From Gracilariopsis chorda (Eukaryota > Rhodophyta > Florideophyceae > Gracilariales > Gracilariaceae): a stretch of 64,000 nt of DNA. The DNA lies in contig NBIV01000082.1 in assembly GCA_003194525.1 (NCBI GenBank), positions 1 to 64,000 on the forward strand. Direction: 5' to 3'. Of this stretch, positions 19,527 through 30,109 are shown one piece after another. Within the stretch, counting starts at the first letter, position 1. Each line of letters opens with the position of its first letter. Position numbers and translations under genes: made by a program. Under the pieces are notes generated by a model that was not told the DNA's origin, searched no databases, and saw only the letters and a list, made by a program, of their open reading frames with translations.

Positions 19527-20672
19527 CTAGGATGTCTCAAGGTGATCGATGACAGCTTTGGTGAAATCTTGCGTGGAAAGATCTTTGTGAGAATCATCGA
19601 GTACCATGTCCCGTGTTCGATAGTTGGTTTCTCTGAAGAGCGTTGTGACAGCCTTTTCAATGCGATCAGCATGGTCGTTCATCTTGAGATAGCGAAGCAT
19701 GAGAGCGCCACTAAGAATAGTAGCGGTTGGATTAGCAACACCCCGTCCGGCGAGCGATTTTGCAGCATGGCGACTTCCTTGTTCAAATACAGCTCCACAC
19801 ATGCCAACATTAACACCGGGAACAAGTCCGGGCCCTCCAACAAGTCCGGTAGCGATTCCGGTGACAATGTTTCCGTAAAGATTGGGCATGACCATGACGT
19901 CAAACTGCTGTGGACGGGAAGCCAATTGCATACATGTGTTATCCACAATCATGCTTTCGAAGTGTATAAACGGATACTTATTGGCCACAGTGCGACAGCA
20001 TTCCAAGAACAGACCGTCGGCAGACTTCATGATATTGGCCTTGTGAACGGCGGTAACCTTCTTGCGGTTGTTGGCCAAGGCGTATTGGAAAGCATATTGA
20101 GCAATTCGCATTGATTTTTCCTCTGTGATAATCTTCAAGGATTCGACGACACCCGGGACGACGGAATGTTCCAAACCGGAGTATTCGCCCTCGGTGTTCT
20201 CTCGAATCATGACGATGTCGACACCTTTGTGTCGGGTGTGAACACCAGGCATGTTGTAAGCGTGAACGACGTTGGCAAACAGATCAAATGTTCGACGAAT
20301 CTGGATGTTTAAACTTTCGGACTTTGAAGAAATGGGGGTGAAGTAAGGGCCCTTCACAGCGACTCTTGTCTCTGAAAAGAGGTCGACGACCTCCTGAGTG
20401 ACTCCGCCGTCGATCTGCAGGTCAACCTTAGGGGTGACGAAAGAAATTGGCACATTTGCAGCGTGCAGCACTTGCGAGAGGGCGGTGGTGGCTTCCTTTC
20501 CAATTGTATCGGAGTCTCCTCGGAGAAGGAGAACCTGCGTCTTGTGGTCCTCGAGGGCGGACATCGGAAACGAATTGCGCGCGGGATCGTTCATCATTGC
20601 GCCGGGGACGGAGAAGACATTTCGATGCAGGGGACGCGCAGCGCGGGCGGCTGCGCGGGCGGTTGAGAGCAT
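19527..20672 (-). CDS. Mitochondrial NAD-dependent isocitrate dehydrogenase subunit
   Basis: 381 codons from the Met I chose (MLSTARAAARAARPLHRNVF). It opens with an Arg/Ala-rich stretch typical of a mitochondrial presequence. An upstream in-frame Met at 20942 would add 90 residues overlapping the COG5 promoter and is unlikely. Family motifs are IRENTEGEYSGLEH, KKVTAVHKANIMK and NLYGNIVTGIATGLVGGPGL. The last has Asn-Ile-Val where catalytic subunits have Asp-Ile-Leu-Ser-Asp. That points to a regulatory subunit of the heteromeric TCA-cycle enzyme, as in plant IDH-I, so a catalytic partner should be encoded elsewhere. It is head-to-head with COG5, about 236 bp apart. Confidence 0.88.
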   Translation of the reverse strand: MLSTARAAARAARPLHRNVFSVPGAMMNDPARNSFPMSALEDHKTQVLLLRGDSDTIGKEATTALSQVLHAANVPISFVTPKVDLQIDGGVTQEVVDLFSETRVAVKGPYFTPISSKSESLNIQIRRTFDLFANVVHAYNMPGVHTRHKGVDIVMIRENTEGEYSGLEHSVVPGVVESLKIITEEKSMRIAQYAFQYALANNRKKVTAVHKANIMKSADGLFLECCRTVANKYPFIHFESMIVDNTCMQLASRPQQFDVMVMPNLYGNIVTGIATGLVGGPGLVPGVNVGMCGAVFEQGSRHAAKSLAGRGVANPTATILSGALMLRYLKMNDHADRIEKAVTTLFRETNYRTRDMVLDDSHKDLSTQDFTKAVIDHLETS

Positions 20673-20908
20673 GACGGTTGGTGTCGGCGGCGCGGAAAGA
20701 TCGGCGGACGGAAGGGGGAGAGCGACGCCATCGATCGCGCAGAGACCACAGACGATGAGAGATGCTGAGCAGCTCTTTTTTCTGTTGGGCGCGCGGCACT
20801 GCGTGACGTGCTCGCCGTGATGCAAACCTGTCACGCGGCCGTGACAGCTGTGCGCGGTCGAACAGTCAGCCGCTCTTCCTTCGTCCGCCCACTTGGCCAT
20901 CGCTTGCA

Positions 20909-23394
20909 TTGGACTCGCAGGCGCTGGAGCTCCATCGCCCACCCCATCGTCCAGACGCGCGCTTCATCTTCGAGATGGTCGGGCCTCTAAACGAAGATCC
21001 GCACCCCCACGCCGCCCAGCTCGAGCAACTGGTCGGCACTCTCCGATCGGATCCAGCGCTGTCCGTCTTTCTCGAGCAACATTTTTCCCCCAACAAGCAC
21101 GTAGGCACAGCCGTCCGTCAGCACCGCATTCAGGCCGCTCTGGACGACGCTCAACGCGCCTCCTCTCTCCTGTCTTCAAGTGTCCGTCACGAGGTCGTCC
21201 GTCGAAAAGATGCCTTGCTAGCTGAAGTCGAGGCTGTGGACGCCCTTGAAAAGGAGGTTCACACCGTTTCAACAGGCGTCACCTCCCTTATCACCGCCAC
21301 CGAAGCACTTTCAGACGCTCTGCAACAACCGTACCACCCTATGAAACGCGCTATGCGTCGTCTCATAAATCTTACTTCCGCCGCTGATCTCATTCGCGCC
21401 GTCATGCGCTTCAAGTATTGCATAGCTAAGCTGGCTGACGCAGGTCTCTATCCTGCAATTGGGCCTTCTTCTACTACCAACGCTACAAACCTGCCACCGG
21501 CCGCCGAAGCCATTCGCGAACTTGAACAGCTCATCTCCAGTGCAAACGCAAAAGGCCTGGATAAGGTGGACGGCGTCGCCAAAGCCATTATTGCAGTCAG
21601 AAAAGCAAGCCCAGAAGTGCGCAAACGAGCCGTAGCTCTCCTGAAGAGTGGGCTATCCGATCGAAACCAGCCCAATATTGAGGCCGCCGTTGTGGCCTTT
21701 AACTCGTTGGCCATTCTTCCGGAACGCGTCAATGGAGAACTTGCACGCTTGCTGCGCGAGACTCAATCCGCTGTACATCGCGGTTTGGAAGCTCCCCATG
21801 GAGCCGTCAGAGCTTCTACCCGAGCGACATTACGTCTGCCACGAACGAGCTGTGGACCAATGTTGACAAAATGCTCAACACCGTCGTTGAATCGTGTATC
21901 AAGGTTGTGCTCTTACAACACGTACTGTCTACACGCTACTCGCCTATCACCCACAAGTCACTTTTACACGATCTCATCGCCTCTAATTTCATAGACGCTG
22001 TTTCAAGGACCATCAGTGAACAAGTATCCATACTGTCTCGCACACGGTTACAACGTCCAGCTGCTGCATTTGTGTTCCTTGCTCTGGCGGAAGGGTATCC
22101 GCGCTTACGACAATCCCTCACAAACATGGCCGATCGAGTTACAGCTTTGGCAAGGGTATCTCCAACTCCAATCACGTCACTGAAGCCAACTGCCAAGTTG
22201 CCGCTTATACCGGATCAACAATTCATTCAACGCGCTTTCTTGCATGGCGTACTTGACATTGAAACTCATTATCTAACTGCTTCTCTGGAGAGATTATCCA
22301 AAACGGTGTCTGCACTTTTCGAGGCTGGCAAACAACCGGCAGAGACAGAAGCACTCGCATTGACGAAGACGCTTGTTGCAGAACTCAACCCAGCCAGAGG
22401 AGACGCGCAATTATTCCAAATTGCGGTGTCAAATGTCGCTCAAGCAATCCGACTCTATACGAGCCAGGCAGAGGACTATGCCGCAGCTACCGCCCCAGAC
22501 GTAGACCTTAACAGCAGATCATCTGCAGAATTGGAGGACTGGAGACTCACATCGATCTACAACGGGATGGTGTGCCTAGCGACAGCTGCCTCTCGTTCTC
22601 TCGGTGACCGGGAAGATGGTTCAGGGCCGATTCCGGAACCGATTGCCAAAGAGCTCGACAAATTGTCTCGTATGTCTGACTTGTATTTGGATGGACTATT
22701 TCTCACTTTTAAGAACAACGTTCGAAAAGTTCTTGAACGGATGCACACTGAGGATCTAGAGGGGGAAGCTGGCGATGACGGATGCAGCGTATACGTGTTG
22801 GATATCACTGCACAGATATCCATTTTTGCCGAGGGTGTTATTCCTGGCTTAGCACGCTCTCGTTCCTTGGGTAATCAGACTCTGAACCTGGCGAAATGCG
22901 TCCTTGACGTATTCTCACGTCATGTCGGGCTCGCTTTCCCGCAATCCGAAGCAAGTAAGATTAGGCTTAGCACTGATATGGCTCGCATAGAACTGGCTGT
23001 GGAAAGTTTATGTGCAGCAAGATTGTTGGGCGATAGCTACCGTGCGTTAAGAGCATTGAGGTCGTCCATTTTGTTGGATACCGAGCACTTCGTGGATGCC
23101 GATGAAGCCGTGCTTGAACAAGTACGTCCCCTGTCTAGTTCAACTCTGGCTCATATTTTATTGGCGAGATGCAGCGAAGAGAATCTTCAACAGCCTCACA
23201 GAAGAAAAGGCGTAGATGCTGCGGAGTATGCGGAATGGATGGAACACAAGACGGAGGAAGTGCTGTGGAAAGACGTGGAGGCTTCGTTAGACAGGTACAC
23301 AGAAAGCGTGAGTGAATCTGAAACGCCCTACTGTATTGAATACCGCGCAATAACATCTTTACACGAGAAGCTTGGCAGAAGTCTGAAGCGTTGA
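20909..23394 (+). CDS. COG5: COG complex subunit 5, with a frame break near 21773-21870
   Basis: The first part (to about 21,800) carries the Cog5 signature: FSPNKHVGTAVRQ, then long helices LLAEVEAVDALEKEVHTVST and LQQPYHPMKRAMRRLINLTS. The second part, in another frame, resumes with LWTNVDKMLNTVVES and continues helical to the stop, about 830 residues in all, normal for COG5. COG5 is a lobe-B subunit of the Golgi tether for retrograde vesicles. The break is cured either by a one-base error or by a 38-nt GT-AG intron at 21773-21810. Met-23 (20975) is an alternative start. It shares a short intergenic region with IDH. Confidence 0.85.
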
Positions 23395-25480
23395 GGTTCT
23401 CTAATCACAATATGTTGAAACGGAGAAGACTAGGAACGAGATCAATAGGGTGGGCTAGAGGAAAGGCGGGCTTATCTTGCTGGTTTTTCTGTATCCCTTT
23501 CCTCGTTTTGGGAATACTGCAGCGGACTATCCCAGTCTCGACGCCTCTTGGATGGACAACATGGCTGCGTAAACTCCTTGACGATTAGGATGAAGTCGAG
23601 ATTTGAATCAGCAAGCAGAGAAGCGCATGACTCGGGATGTCGCTAAACTCATCCAGGCGAAATGGATCGAGGTTGAAGCTGTCGTAACTCGTTTCTAGAG
23701 CTGCGGTGCCTGATCGCATTTTGATGGACTAGTACTGCGCTGAGGGTTCACGCGGGAAACCGTCAATGTTCCCGCTTTGGGCACAATGCATTAAACCGCC
23801 CGCCATCGTGTGCTGACCTGCCTGCCGCTGCGAATCAGGGGGAAGCAAAATGGATACACAACTGGATATGCCTCGAGGGCTTGGCTTTCGCACCAGAGTG
23901 TACTAGATACTCTAAGATACAGCAATGAGTCGCATGTTGTTGCATGTCAGAAGAGGCATCTTTGGTACAGTTAGTGGCCCTCAGCTCTGGACAAGAAACA
24001 CCAAAATGACCATGAATGAGAACCCGAGCACGTTAACTTGATACTTTTATTACCTATGTAAATGTCTTGACTTGTAGAAGACGAATCCGCAGCAACTTTT
24101 TATATTCTACGCCCACGCAAATAAGAACAGAATGTTTTATGCCCAACGAAGAAGCATACAGATTTGAGATCAAACGACTTTTGCTCTCAGATCTGTATGT
24201 GTATGTATGTATGCATGTTTACGGGCGCACGCCACAAATTCCGAAAGCGTGGTAGGAGCTCTTATCAAAGAATTCCTCTCTACTTATGTGCATAATTGGC
24301 AAGCTTGCCGTGGTCATTTTGAACCAACCCCTCTGTCTTCCCCTTCGTGCGCTCCCGAGCGCATCCCGAGCGCATGCTTGACGTTCTGGAAGCGACCTTA
24401 CATAGCGATCTCTGTATTTTCCGGACTAGCCTGTCTTAGTTGGTCTTCAATGCTCTGATGTTGAAAGGAGGGCGACATTGTCTACACGAATTGCAGACTC
24501 TACAATGCAGAGATTCATATTCTTATAACTCGGTATCACAAAACAAAATGCAGTGCAGTAGCACTTCGAAGTCATTCTATAGACAAAGAGGGTTACGGGT
24601 TAGCCTTCTACTGTCGGTAGTATGGAAGCTTAACTTTGTAGGCAACCGCATTTTTCAACGTAGGCTGTTCGGTACAGTTGGTAAATGATGCAGACAGGAG
24701 TATGGCTTGTAGCGCTCTAAGTGATCCTCGGGTGCATTGCAGACAATGCCTTCGTAGAATTGGCATGTGCAGTTACTTCGACAATTACCAAGGTATGCTA
24801 TCGTGGTGTTTTCAAAAACCTCGGGCTGCCGCACATCGTAGAACTTCTGCGTTTCTTGTACTTCACTGGAGGATTGACAACCGACTTTGGATATATCTTC
24901 TCCACTCAGCCGAAAAGAACATCAAAACTGAACGTCAGAGCAATGAGAAACCCAAGGATAGTATATATCATGAGCTCTTTGAATGTTCAGTTTTTTGTGA
25001 CCTAACTCTGGAGAACCATACACACGCGTATAGAAAAAATAGTTCCTGTGAGTTGTCACGAAAGTTTTGACCTCCAGTGTCCAGTGAGAAGCAGGTCTTT
25101 ACATATCGGATCGACCCATGACAATTGCACCGTCCGCTTATTCGGGAAGCAGTTTAGGTGCCGTGTTGAAGTTGCCGCCCTTCACAATCCATCACAAGGA
25201 AGGTAATACTCGCCACATGCGCGTATCTAAGAAGTATGTGCCCCTGCCGCCATAATAAAGCGTCAACGGCAAAAGAGCACACTATCAAAGCACGCTACAG
25301 GTAGTCGTGCTAGGCACGAATACTTCAGCATATAGGCGTACAAGATCGTAGTAAACAAACGGGAAACTTAGCGCGGTAATTCATGCAAGACGGTGAACAC
25401 AAACAAGCGTGATCTGCTCTCGTAATGATTCGCGAAGCGTTTGAAAAAGTGTTTCGCACATACAGTGGTATGGATGCGTG
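23395..25480. other. Intergenic, no gene recognised; one dispersed repeat
   Basis: About 2 kb between two converging genes. Frames up to 130 codons occur near 24,700-25,070 but show no domain. At 24215 the motif ATGTTTACGGGC, after a TG-rich run, recurs at 41481 with similar downstream bases, suggesting a shared repeat family. Confidence 0.5.
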
Positions 25481-27202
25481 TCACCCATCAAGATCTACAA
25501 CCATAGGCTGCTTAACCACTTCGGGTTCATCAACGTCAATCACCTGATGAAACGTAATACGCTGCGTTGTATTACATCGTTCAGCGTCGTTCTGACCATC
25601 ATTCAACGACGGTGAATTGGACATGCTCAGCGACGGTGAGGAACGAGAATTGACATATTCGACACTTTCATCTTCATCAATTTCATACGCTCTCATTTCA
25701 TAGTCATCCTCCTCGGTCTTTACATGCGTCAACCGTCTTTTCACATTCTCGCGAAGTTTCTGACGAGCGTCCGGGGGTAAGCCGACAACCACTGGGGCAT
25801 AAGACGCATTTTTTCCAGACGATGGATGCTCTGGAGGTTTCGACGACTGCGTGATTTGCGAGGGTGCAGGCGGTATACAAAGTGGATTTGAGTGCACTGG
25901 CGCCGACATAGACGCTGAAATCGGATGCGGTGGAGAGGAAGAGTGCGGCTTGGAAGCAAGAGGTGACGTTCGAAACGGCGGGGGTGAAGGGTTGGGAGAC
26001 GGTGGTATAGGCGATGGATTGAGGGGTAGATGCGGTAGTATGGGGGTTGGCTCATTCTTGAGGCGCCTTGTACGCGGCGATTGAGCGACGTGATTGTGCA
26101 GGGTGGGAGAAGAGTTTTTGGAAGCGGCGCAGTAGGCGTTTGGAGTTGGATAAAGCTGTCGGGCTCGTTTGCTCTTGCGGGCGGGTTTGGAAAGCGGAGC
26201 GCGTGTGCGTTTGGGCGGAACGTGAGGTGGAGGTGGAGACAGCGGCGGAGGAGGCGGGCGAAAGTGATCAGGGTGTTCAGCAGAGTTGGCGACTTGGAGC
26301 AACGTTCGATTGTTTCCCTCTAAACGATATGCGGGATGAATGATGAAGGACGTTTTCAACATGGTGTATCGTTCGGGAATGAGCTGGCGCATTTGTTGTG
26401 CAAGCATTGCCATATTAGGTTGCGAAGGTTTGGAGGCGTTTTTAGAGCGGCTCGAGGGCGATTTGGAGGAGGTTCGGGGTTTGTCACCAGAGGCGTTTTG
26501 TTGTTCAAAATGGTTGTGAATGGCGGAGAAGGAGAGCGCGGACGGATTGGGTTTGAATTGAGGATCGAGTTGTTTGGCGAGTTGAGACAGTTTTGTAAGC
26601 ATGGAACGGGACTGTGCGCCGACATGGGCGGAGATGTGCATGAAGAAACGGAGAGCGGAATCGACGTTGGGGGCCAACGGGAGCTGTTTGTCTGAGGGTG
26701 AACGCACGGCGTAGCCCTTTGGGTGGGCAGCGTTTTGAGATCCGGCGGCGAGATGCTGACTGAGACGTTGAATCTGTGCGTTGAAGACGTGTTCGATACT
26801 GGTAAAGGCCTCTACGACGAGGGCATGCTCTGTGGAAAGGGTTTTCGGGGGCGGTTTTGAAGGAGCGTGTGCGGCGGCGCGGGCGAGGTTAGCGAGGGCG
26901 GTATGCAGATAATAGCCGCATTCCAAGGGGGTAGGAAAGATGGGTTTGAGAGGCTTGGAGCTTTTGCGGCGAGGAATTGAAACGGAGGTGTCGCATTGCT
27001 GCCAGCGCTGTCGTTCGTAGTCTGCGCGGTGCTGATGAAGGCGGGTGTAGTTGGAGTCGGAAGTGTCAAAAGCTGGAAACGACTGGGCGACATCATCATC
27101 GGTATCCTCGTCGGGGTTGTACACGCACCAGCCGGGGGTGTGGATGGTGGGCGAGCGCTTTGCAGCGGGCGGCGTGGGCGACTTGCGACGCGCGGAGCCC
27201 AT
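25481..27202 (-). CDS. Proline/serine-rich protein of unknown function
   Basis: I do not recognise this protein. From MGSARRKSPTP it has 573 residues. Translation from an upstream Met at 27352 would add 50 low-complexity residues that cross the G17 run. Residues about 90-340 look helical and folded (TPLECGYYLHTALANLARAA, VEAFTSIEHVFNAQIQRLSQ). Proline-rich tracts follow, then a basic stretch (RQKLRENVKRRLTHVK). The end has two hydrophobic-acidic motifs, HQVIDVDEPE and MVVDLDG, which look like SUMO-interacting motifs. Basic clusters such as KRTRAPLSKPARKSKRAR suggest a nuclear protein. It is head-to-head with the site-2 protease gene. Confidence 0.7.
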   Translation of the reverse strand: MGSARRKSPTPPAAKRSPTIHTPGWCVYNPDEDTDDDVAQSFPAFDTSDSNYTRLHQHRADYERQRWQQCDTSVSIPRRKSSKPLKPIFPTPLECGYYLHTALANLARAAAHAPSKPPPKTLSTEHALVVEAFTSIEHVFNAQIQRLSQHLAAGSQNAAHPKGYAVRSPSDKQLPLAPNVDSALRFFMHISAHVGAQSRSMLTKLSQLAKQLDPQFKPNPSALSFSAIHNHFEQQNASGDKPRTSSKSPSSRSKNASKPSQPNMAMLAQQMRQLIPERYTMLKTSFIIHPAYRLEGNNRTLLQVANSAEHPDHFRPPPPPLSPPPPHVPPKRTRAPLSKPARKSKRARQLYPTPNAYCAASKNSSPTLHNHVAQSPRTRRLKNEPTPILPHLPLNPSPIPPSPNPSPPPFRTSPLASKPHSSSPPHPISASMSAPVHSNPLCIPPAPSQITQSSKPPEHPSSGKNASYAPVVVGLPPDARQKLRENVKRRLTHVKTEEDDYEMRAYEIDEDESVEYVNSRSSPSLSMSNSPSLNDGQNDAERCNTTQRITFHQVIDVDEPEVVKQPMVVDLDG

Positions 27203-27287
27203 CGTTGTGCGCGCTCTGGAGGGAGGCAGCTGGGGGGGCGACGGGGACAGGGGGCGGCTATCGAAGAGTAAGAGAAAGGGCGCGGGC

Positions 27288-27304
27288 GGGGGGGGGGGGG
27301 GGGG
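27288..27304 (+). repeat. G17 homopolymer between divergent genes
   Basis: Seventeen consecutive G between the starts of the proline-rich protein and the site-2 protease gene, preceded by cgcgggc. It could form a quadruplex, and its length is also prone to sequencing error. Confidence 0.9.
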
Positions 27305-27414
27305 AGCGACCAATGGCGAAGCGCCAGCTGTCCGGCGAGCCAGCGCGCGCACGGAGCAGCGGAGAGCACTCGCGTCTTCGGCTGTCGGCAGCAGCGTCTC
27401 ATCGAGCGGGGAAC

Positions 27415-27470
27415 GGCCGTGGACGTGGACGTGGACGTGGACGTGGACGTGGACGCGGACGTGGACGTCG
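27415..27470 (+). repeat. GGACGT/GTGGAC hexanucleotide array
   Basis: About eight imperfect GTGGAC units, one with GCGGAC, end immediately before the preferred ATG of the site-2 protease. If translation began upstream at 27313 it would encode an Arg-Gly repeat. Confidence 0.9.
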
Positions 27471-27471
27471 C

Positions 27472-29079
27472 ATGGCGACGACGGCGACCTGGCTACCGCT
27501 GCGCGCGGCGCTGCTGTGGCTGCTGCTCATCGTCGTGCTCAAGGCGCTGGACGCTCTGCTGAGCGGCGCCATCTCCGCCGCGCTGCGCTCGCGTCGCGTC
27601 ACTCTCAAGTTGTTCTTGTTGCGTTTTGAAAGCGCAAGTATCCCGCCATGTGTGGCCGCGTTCGCCGCCCGGTATCGCCGCCACCTGCGCTCGTTCTTCC
27701 GCTGCGGAGCTGTCATCACTCTGCTGCTCGTCCCCGTCGTCGTGTCCTTTCTCATCCTTAATTTGTTTCACTCGCTTCCCTTCTCTTCACGCCCACTGCC
27801 CCACACTCACCTTCCCAACCACGCTTCCCACTTTGCAAATCTTACTTCGCACCACCACCCATCAGCGCCGCTGCGTCCTCCACGCCGTCGGCTGCTTCAC
27901 CTATCACCGAGAGCAAACATCTCCGCATCAACTCCGCCAACATCTCCAATAACCGTTCTACCGTATCTACCCACAATTCAGTACGCAACATCCGATCTTC
28001 CACTGCTACTATTCGCCCTTCTTCTGTCCGCGCTTCTGCACGAACTCGGCCACCTGCTCGCCGCACTCACCTATCGGGCACAAGTCTCCCGCATCGGCAT
28101 CTTCGTCGCCTTCCTCTTCCCCGGCGCCTTTGTAACCGTTCAGAACCTCTCTCACTTACCCGTGAAAAGTCAGTTACCGATAGCGTGTGCCGGTGTATGG
28201 CACAATCTACTCACCACCCTAACAGCCTTTACAGCCATTCGCCTAGTACCCCTTCTCACCCTATCGCTATATTCGCAGAGCGGCGCTGCAATAATCACAG
28301 CAGTGCCCCCGCGCTCTGGCTTGAGAAACTCGGTGCAGACAGGCGATCTCTTACTTGCCGTCGCTGATACAAATCTCACACACGGCGTGCACACTTTCCA
28401 ACATGTGTTGACTACACTGCATTCTTCGCCTACTGCGCCGGGCTTCTGTTTGCCTGAGAGACTCTTTCGACATCATGATGCACCTTGTTGTCGAATGAGA
28501 CAGTGGCGTGCTTTCGCTCCTTCCCACACAACACGCTGTTTCACCTCAGCTTCGCGTGCTGCGTGTATTGACGCTGTTAAAGCAGCGCTTCAACCCATAT
28601 GTCAGCAGAATTCAGACTGCGCCGACAACACACGATGCGCACGTCCGCAGTTACGCCCGCATGATCGACTCGTCGTACTCACAGTGCGACGAAAAAGAGG
28701 CGGCGTGGTGCGCGTCTTGTTTGACGGTACCGTTCCCGAACTGTGGGCATCCGTCAAGTTGTCAAGTTTTGTACCTCGTGGGTGGGCGCTTATGACGACG
28801 TGGATGGTGGAATGGGTGGCGTGGTTGGACTTGCCTGACATGCTGGTGAGGGCATTGTGGTACGTTGCGGGTATCTCGCTGATGCTTGCGGCTTCGAATA
28901 TTGCACCGGCTGTGTTCTTGGACGGGGAGCTTTTTGTGGAGATGGTTGTGGCTGTTGTTGCCAGACGGTGGAACTGGAAGGAACGACGCGCTGTTCAGGT
29001 GAAACAGGGTATTGTTTGGGGTGGCACGGCAATTGTTGCGGCGAATGTGGCGCTGTCGTTGTGGTTTATGACGCGATGA
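27472..29079 (+). CDS. Site-2 protease family intramembrane metalloprotease
   Basis: 535 residues from MATTATWLPL, where a transmembrane helix follows at once. The zinc motif HELGH lies at residues 190-194 in a hydrophobic helix (LLLSALLHELGHLLAAL). Then come FLFPGAFV and ACAGVWHN, the family's second core segment. A PDZ-like loop (SGLRNSVQTGDLLLAVADTN) contains a Cys-rich insertion, as in MBTPS2. The last core motif is SNIAPAVFLDGELF, where Asp ligates zinc. S2P cleaves membrane-anchored transcription factors in the Golgi after a first luminal cut. An alternative Met at 27313 adds an RG-rich leader. It converges on the next gene with a 91-bp gap. Confidence 0.9.
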   Translation: MATTATWLPLRAALLWLLLIVVLKALDALLSGAISAALRSRRVTLKLFLLRFESASIPPCVAAFAARYRRHLRSFFRCGAVITLLLVPVVVSFLILNLFHSLPFSSRPLPHTHLPNHASHFANLTSHHHPSAPLRPPRRRLLHLSPRANISASTPPTSPITVLPYLPTIQYATSDLPLLLFALLLSALLHELGHLLAALTYRAQVSRIGIFVAFLFPGAFVTVQNLSHLPVKSQLPIACAGVWHNLLTTLTAFTAIRLVPLLTLSLYSQSGAAIITAVPPRSGLRNSVQTGDLLLAVADTNLTHGVHTFQHVLTTLHSSPTAPGFCLPERLFRHHDAPCCRMRQWRAFAPSHTTRCFTSASRAACIDAVKAALQPICQQNSDCADNTRCARPQLRPHDRLVVLTVRRKRGGVVRVLFDGTVPELWASVKLSSFVPRGWALMTTWMVEWVAWLDLPDMLVRALWYVAGISLMLAASNIAPAVFLDGELFVEMVVAVVARRWNWKERRAVQVKQGIVWGGTAIVAANVALSLWFMTR

Positions 29080-29170
29080 AGTGAGTGCTATGGGCAAAGC
29101 AGCGGCTATGCAGCAAGTTGTGTGTTGAACACGTTTTTACGGATGGGGGGGACGGTCGTGGAAAGAAGCG

Positions 29171-29638
29171 TTATGCATAACCTGCGCCAGTGGCAGTGGA
29201 CTGTACGAAAGCGGAGAAGAGCGAAAGCGAAAGTATGATGGCAACCCAAAAGCGCCAATCTGCGAAGAGCTGTTGCCGCGTTGGCATGTTGCTGGTGACG
29301 GTTTGCACCTTTGCTTGCATGTTACGACGCGCCTTTTCCTGCGCGCTTAGCGGCTGTCGACCGGGCGGCGCTTGTGATTGCATGCCGGATAGACGGAAGT
29401 TTGACCATTCGGAGTTCCAGTCGACTGCGGACTGAGGGATGTCGTGGGGGTCGGAGTCTTCGGAACGGTCCGGCTTGTCGGTTGTGCAGAGGGGCGTTGT
29501 GCGGCGGAGTGGACGGGCGGATAGTGCGATGTTGCGACGGATTGGGGTGAGGAAGGTGCGCTTTGCGGACGGGCAGCATGGGAGGAGTGACAGAGGGAGC
29601 GCGGAGGTGAAAGCGGTGGATGCGGCTGCGGGCGTCAT
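29171..29638 (-). CDS. Probable plastid-targeted single-pass membrane protein
   Basis: 155 codons. The N-terminus (MTPAAASTAFTSALPLSLLP, then RTFLTPIRRNIALSARPLRR) is Ser/Ala/Arg-rich with few acids, like a plastid transit peptide. An acidic, Trp-bearing middle follows (SAVDWNSEWSNFRLS), then a basic helix (QEKARRNMQAK). One transmembrane helix lies near the C-terminus (WVAIILSLSLFSAFV). I recall similar VDW..EW.NF motifs in small plant chloroplast proteins but cannot name the family. The compact convergent position and good codon structure support a real gene. Confidence 0.65.
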   Translation of the reverse strand: MTPAAASTAFTSALPLSLLPCCPSAKRTFLTPIRRNIALSARPLRRTTPLCTTDKPDRSEDSDPHDIPQSAVDWNSEWSNFRLSGMQSQAPPGRQPLSAQEKARRNMQAKVQTVTSNMPTRQQLFADWRFWVAIILSLSLFSAFVQSTATGAGYA

Positions 29639-29654
29639 TGCGACGGGCGGGGCG

Positions 29655-29790
29655 GGGGGAAGCGGACGGGGTGGGGAAGACGGGGGAAGCGGACGGGGTG
29701 GGGAAGACGGGGGAAGCGGACGGGGTGGGGAAGACGGGGGAAGTGGACGGGGGAAGTGGACGGGGTGGGGAAGACGGGGGAAGCGGACAA
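29655..29790. repeat. 27-bp minisatellite
   Basis: About five copies of a G-rich unit, ggacggggtggggaagacgg plus gggaagc, with one shortened copy. It lies upstream of the BTB gene and at the 5' end of the plastid-protein gene. A frame through it encodes Gly/Arg/Glu repeats and is not considered a gene. Confidence 0.9.
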
Positions 29791-30109
29791 GGTGCGGCCG
29801 CTTGACGCCTTCACCTTTTGGTATCTATCTACGGACGGCACTTGAGCTGACGTGCGGAGGGAGCCGGGTCGCGGCGTCACGGCGTTGGCGCGCACGCGCC
29901 AACATCTGGCAGCACCTTACTGGCCGTTTTTTCGACGTCTTGCCCAATCATGGCGCACGCCCGCCGTGCGCGCAGATTTTTTTCCGTGCATCATACCTGT
30001 CTCCCAGCGCTCCATCACATGCCGCTGCATCACCGCCGCCTCTTCTTCTTCCTCTCCCTCTCCCTCTCCTTCTCCTTTCCACTCCCTCGTTCACTCCGTT
30101 CCCCCCGTC

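Noticed and set aside
20673-20942. 90-residue N-terminal extension of IDH
   Set aside because: It precedes a good mitochondrial presequence and lies in the gap shared with COG5.
24678-25070. 130-codon plus frame
   Set aside because: No family pattern, and an overlapping frame of similar length is equally unconvincing.
26977-27471. N-terminal 165 codons of the longest frame over the site-2 protease
   Set aside because: They run antisense through the neighbouring gene, a G17 run and a hexanucleotide array. Hydrophobic protease sequence starts only at 27472.
29439-30109. Long plus frames through the minisatellite
   Set aside because: Composition is that of the repeat, with no domain. They are antisense to the plastid protein and upstream of the BTB start.
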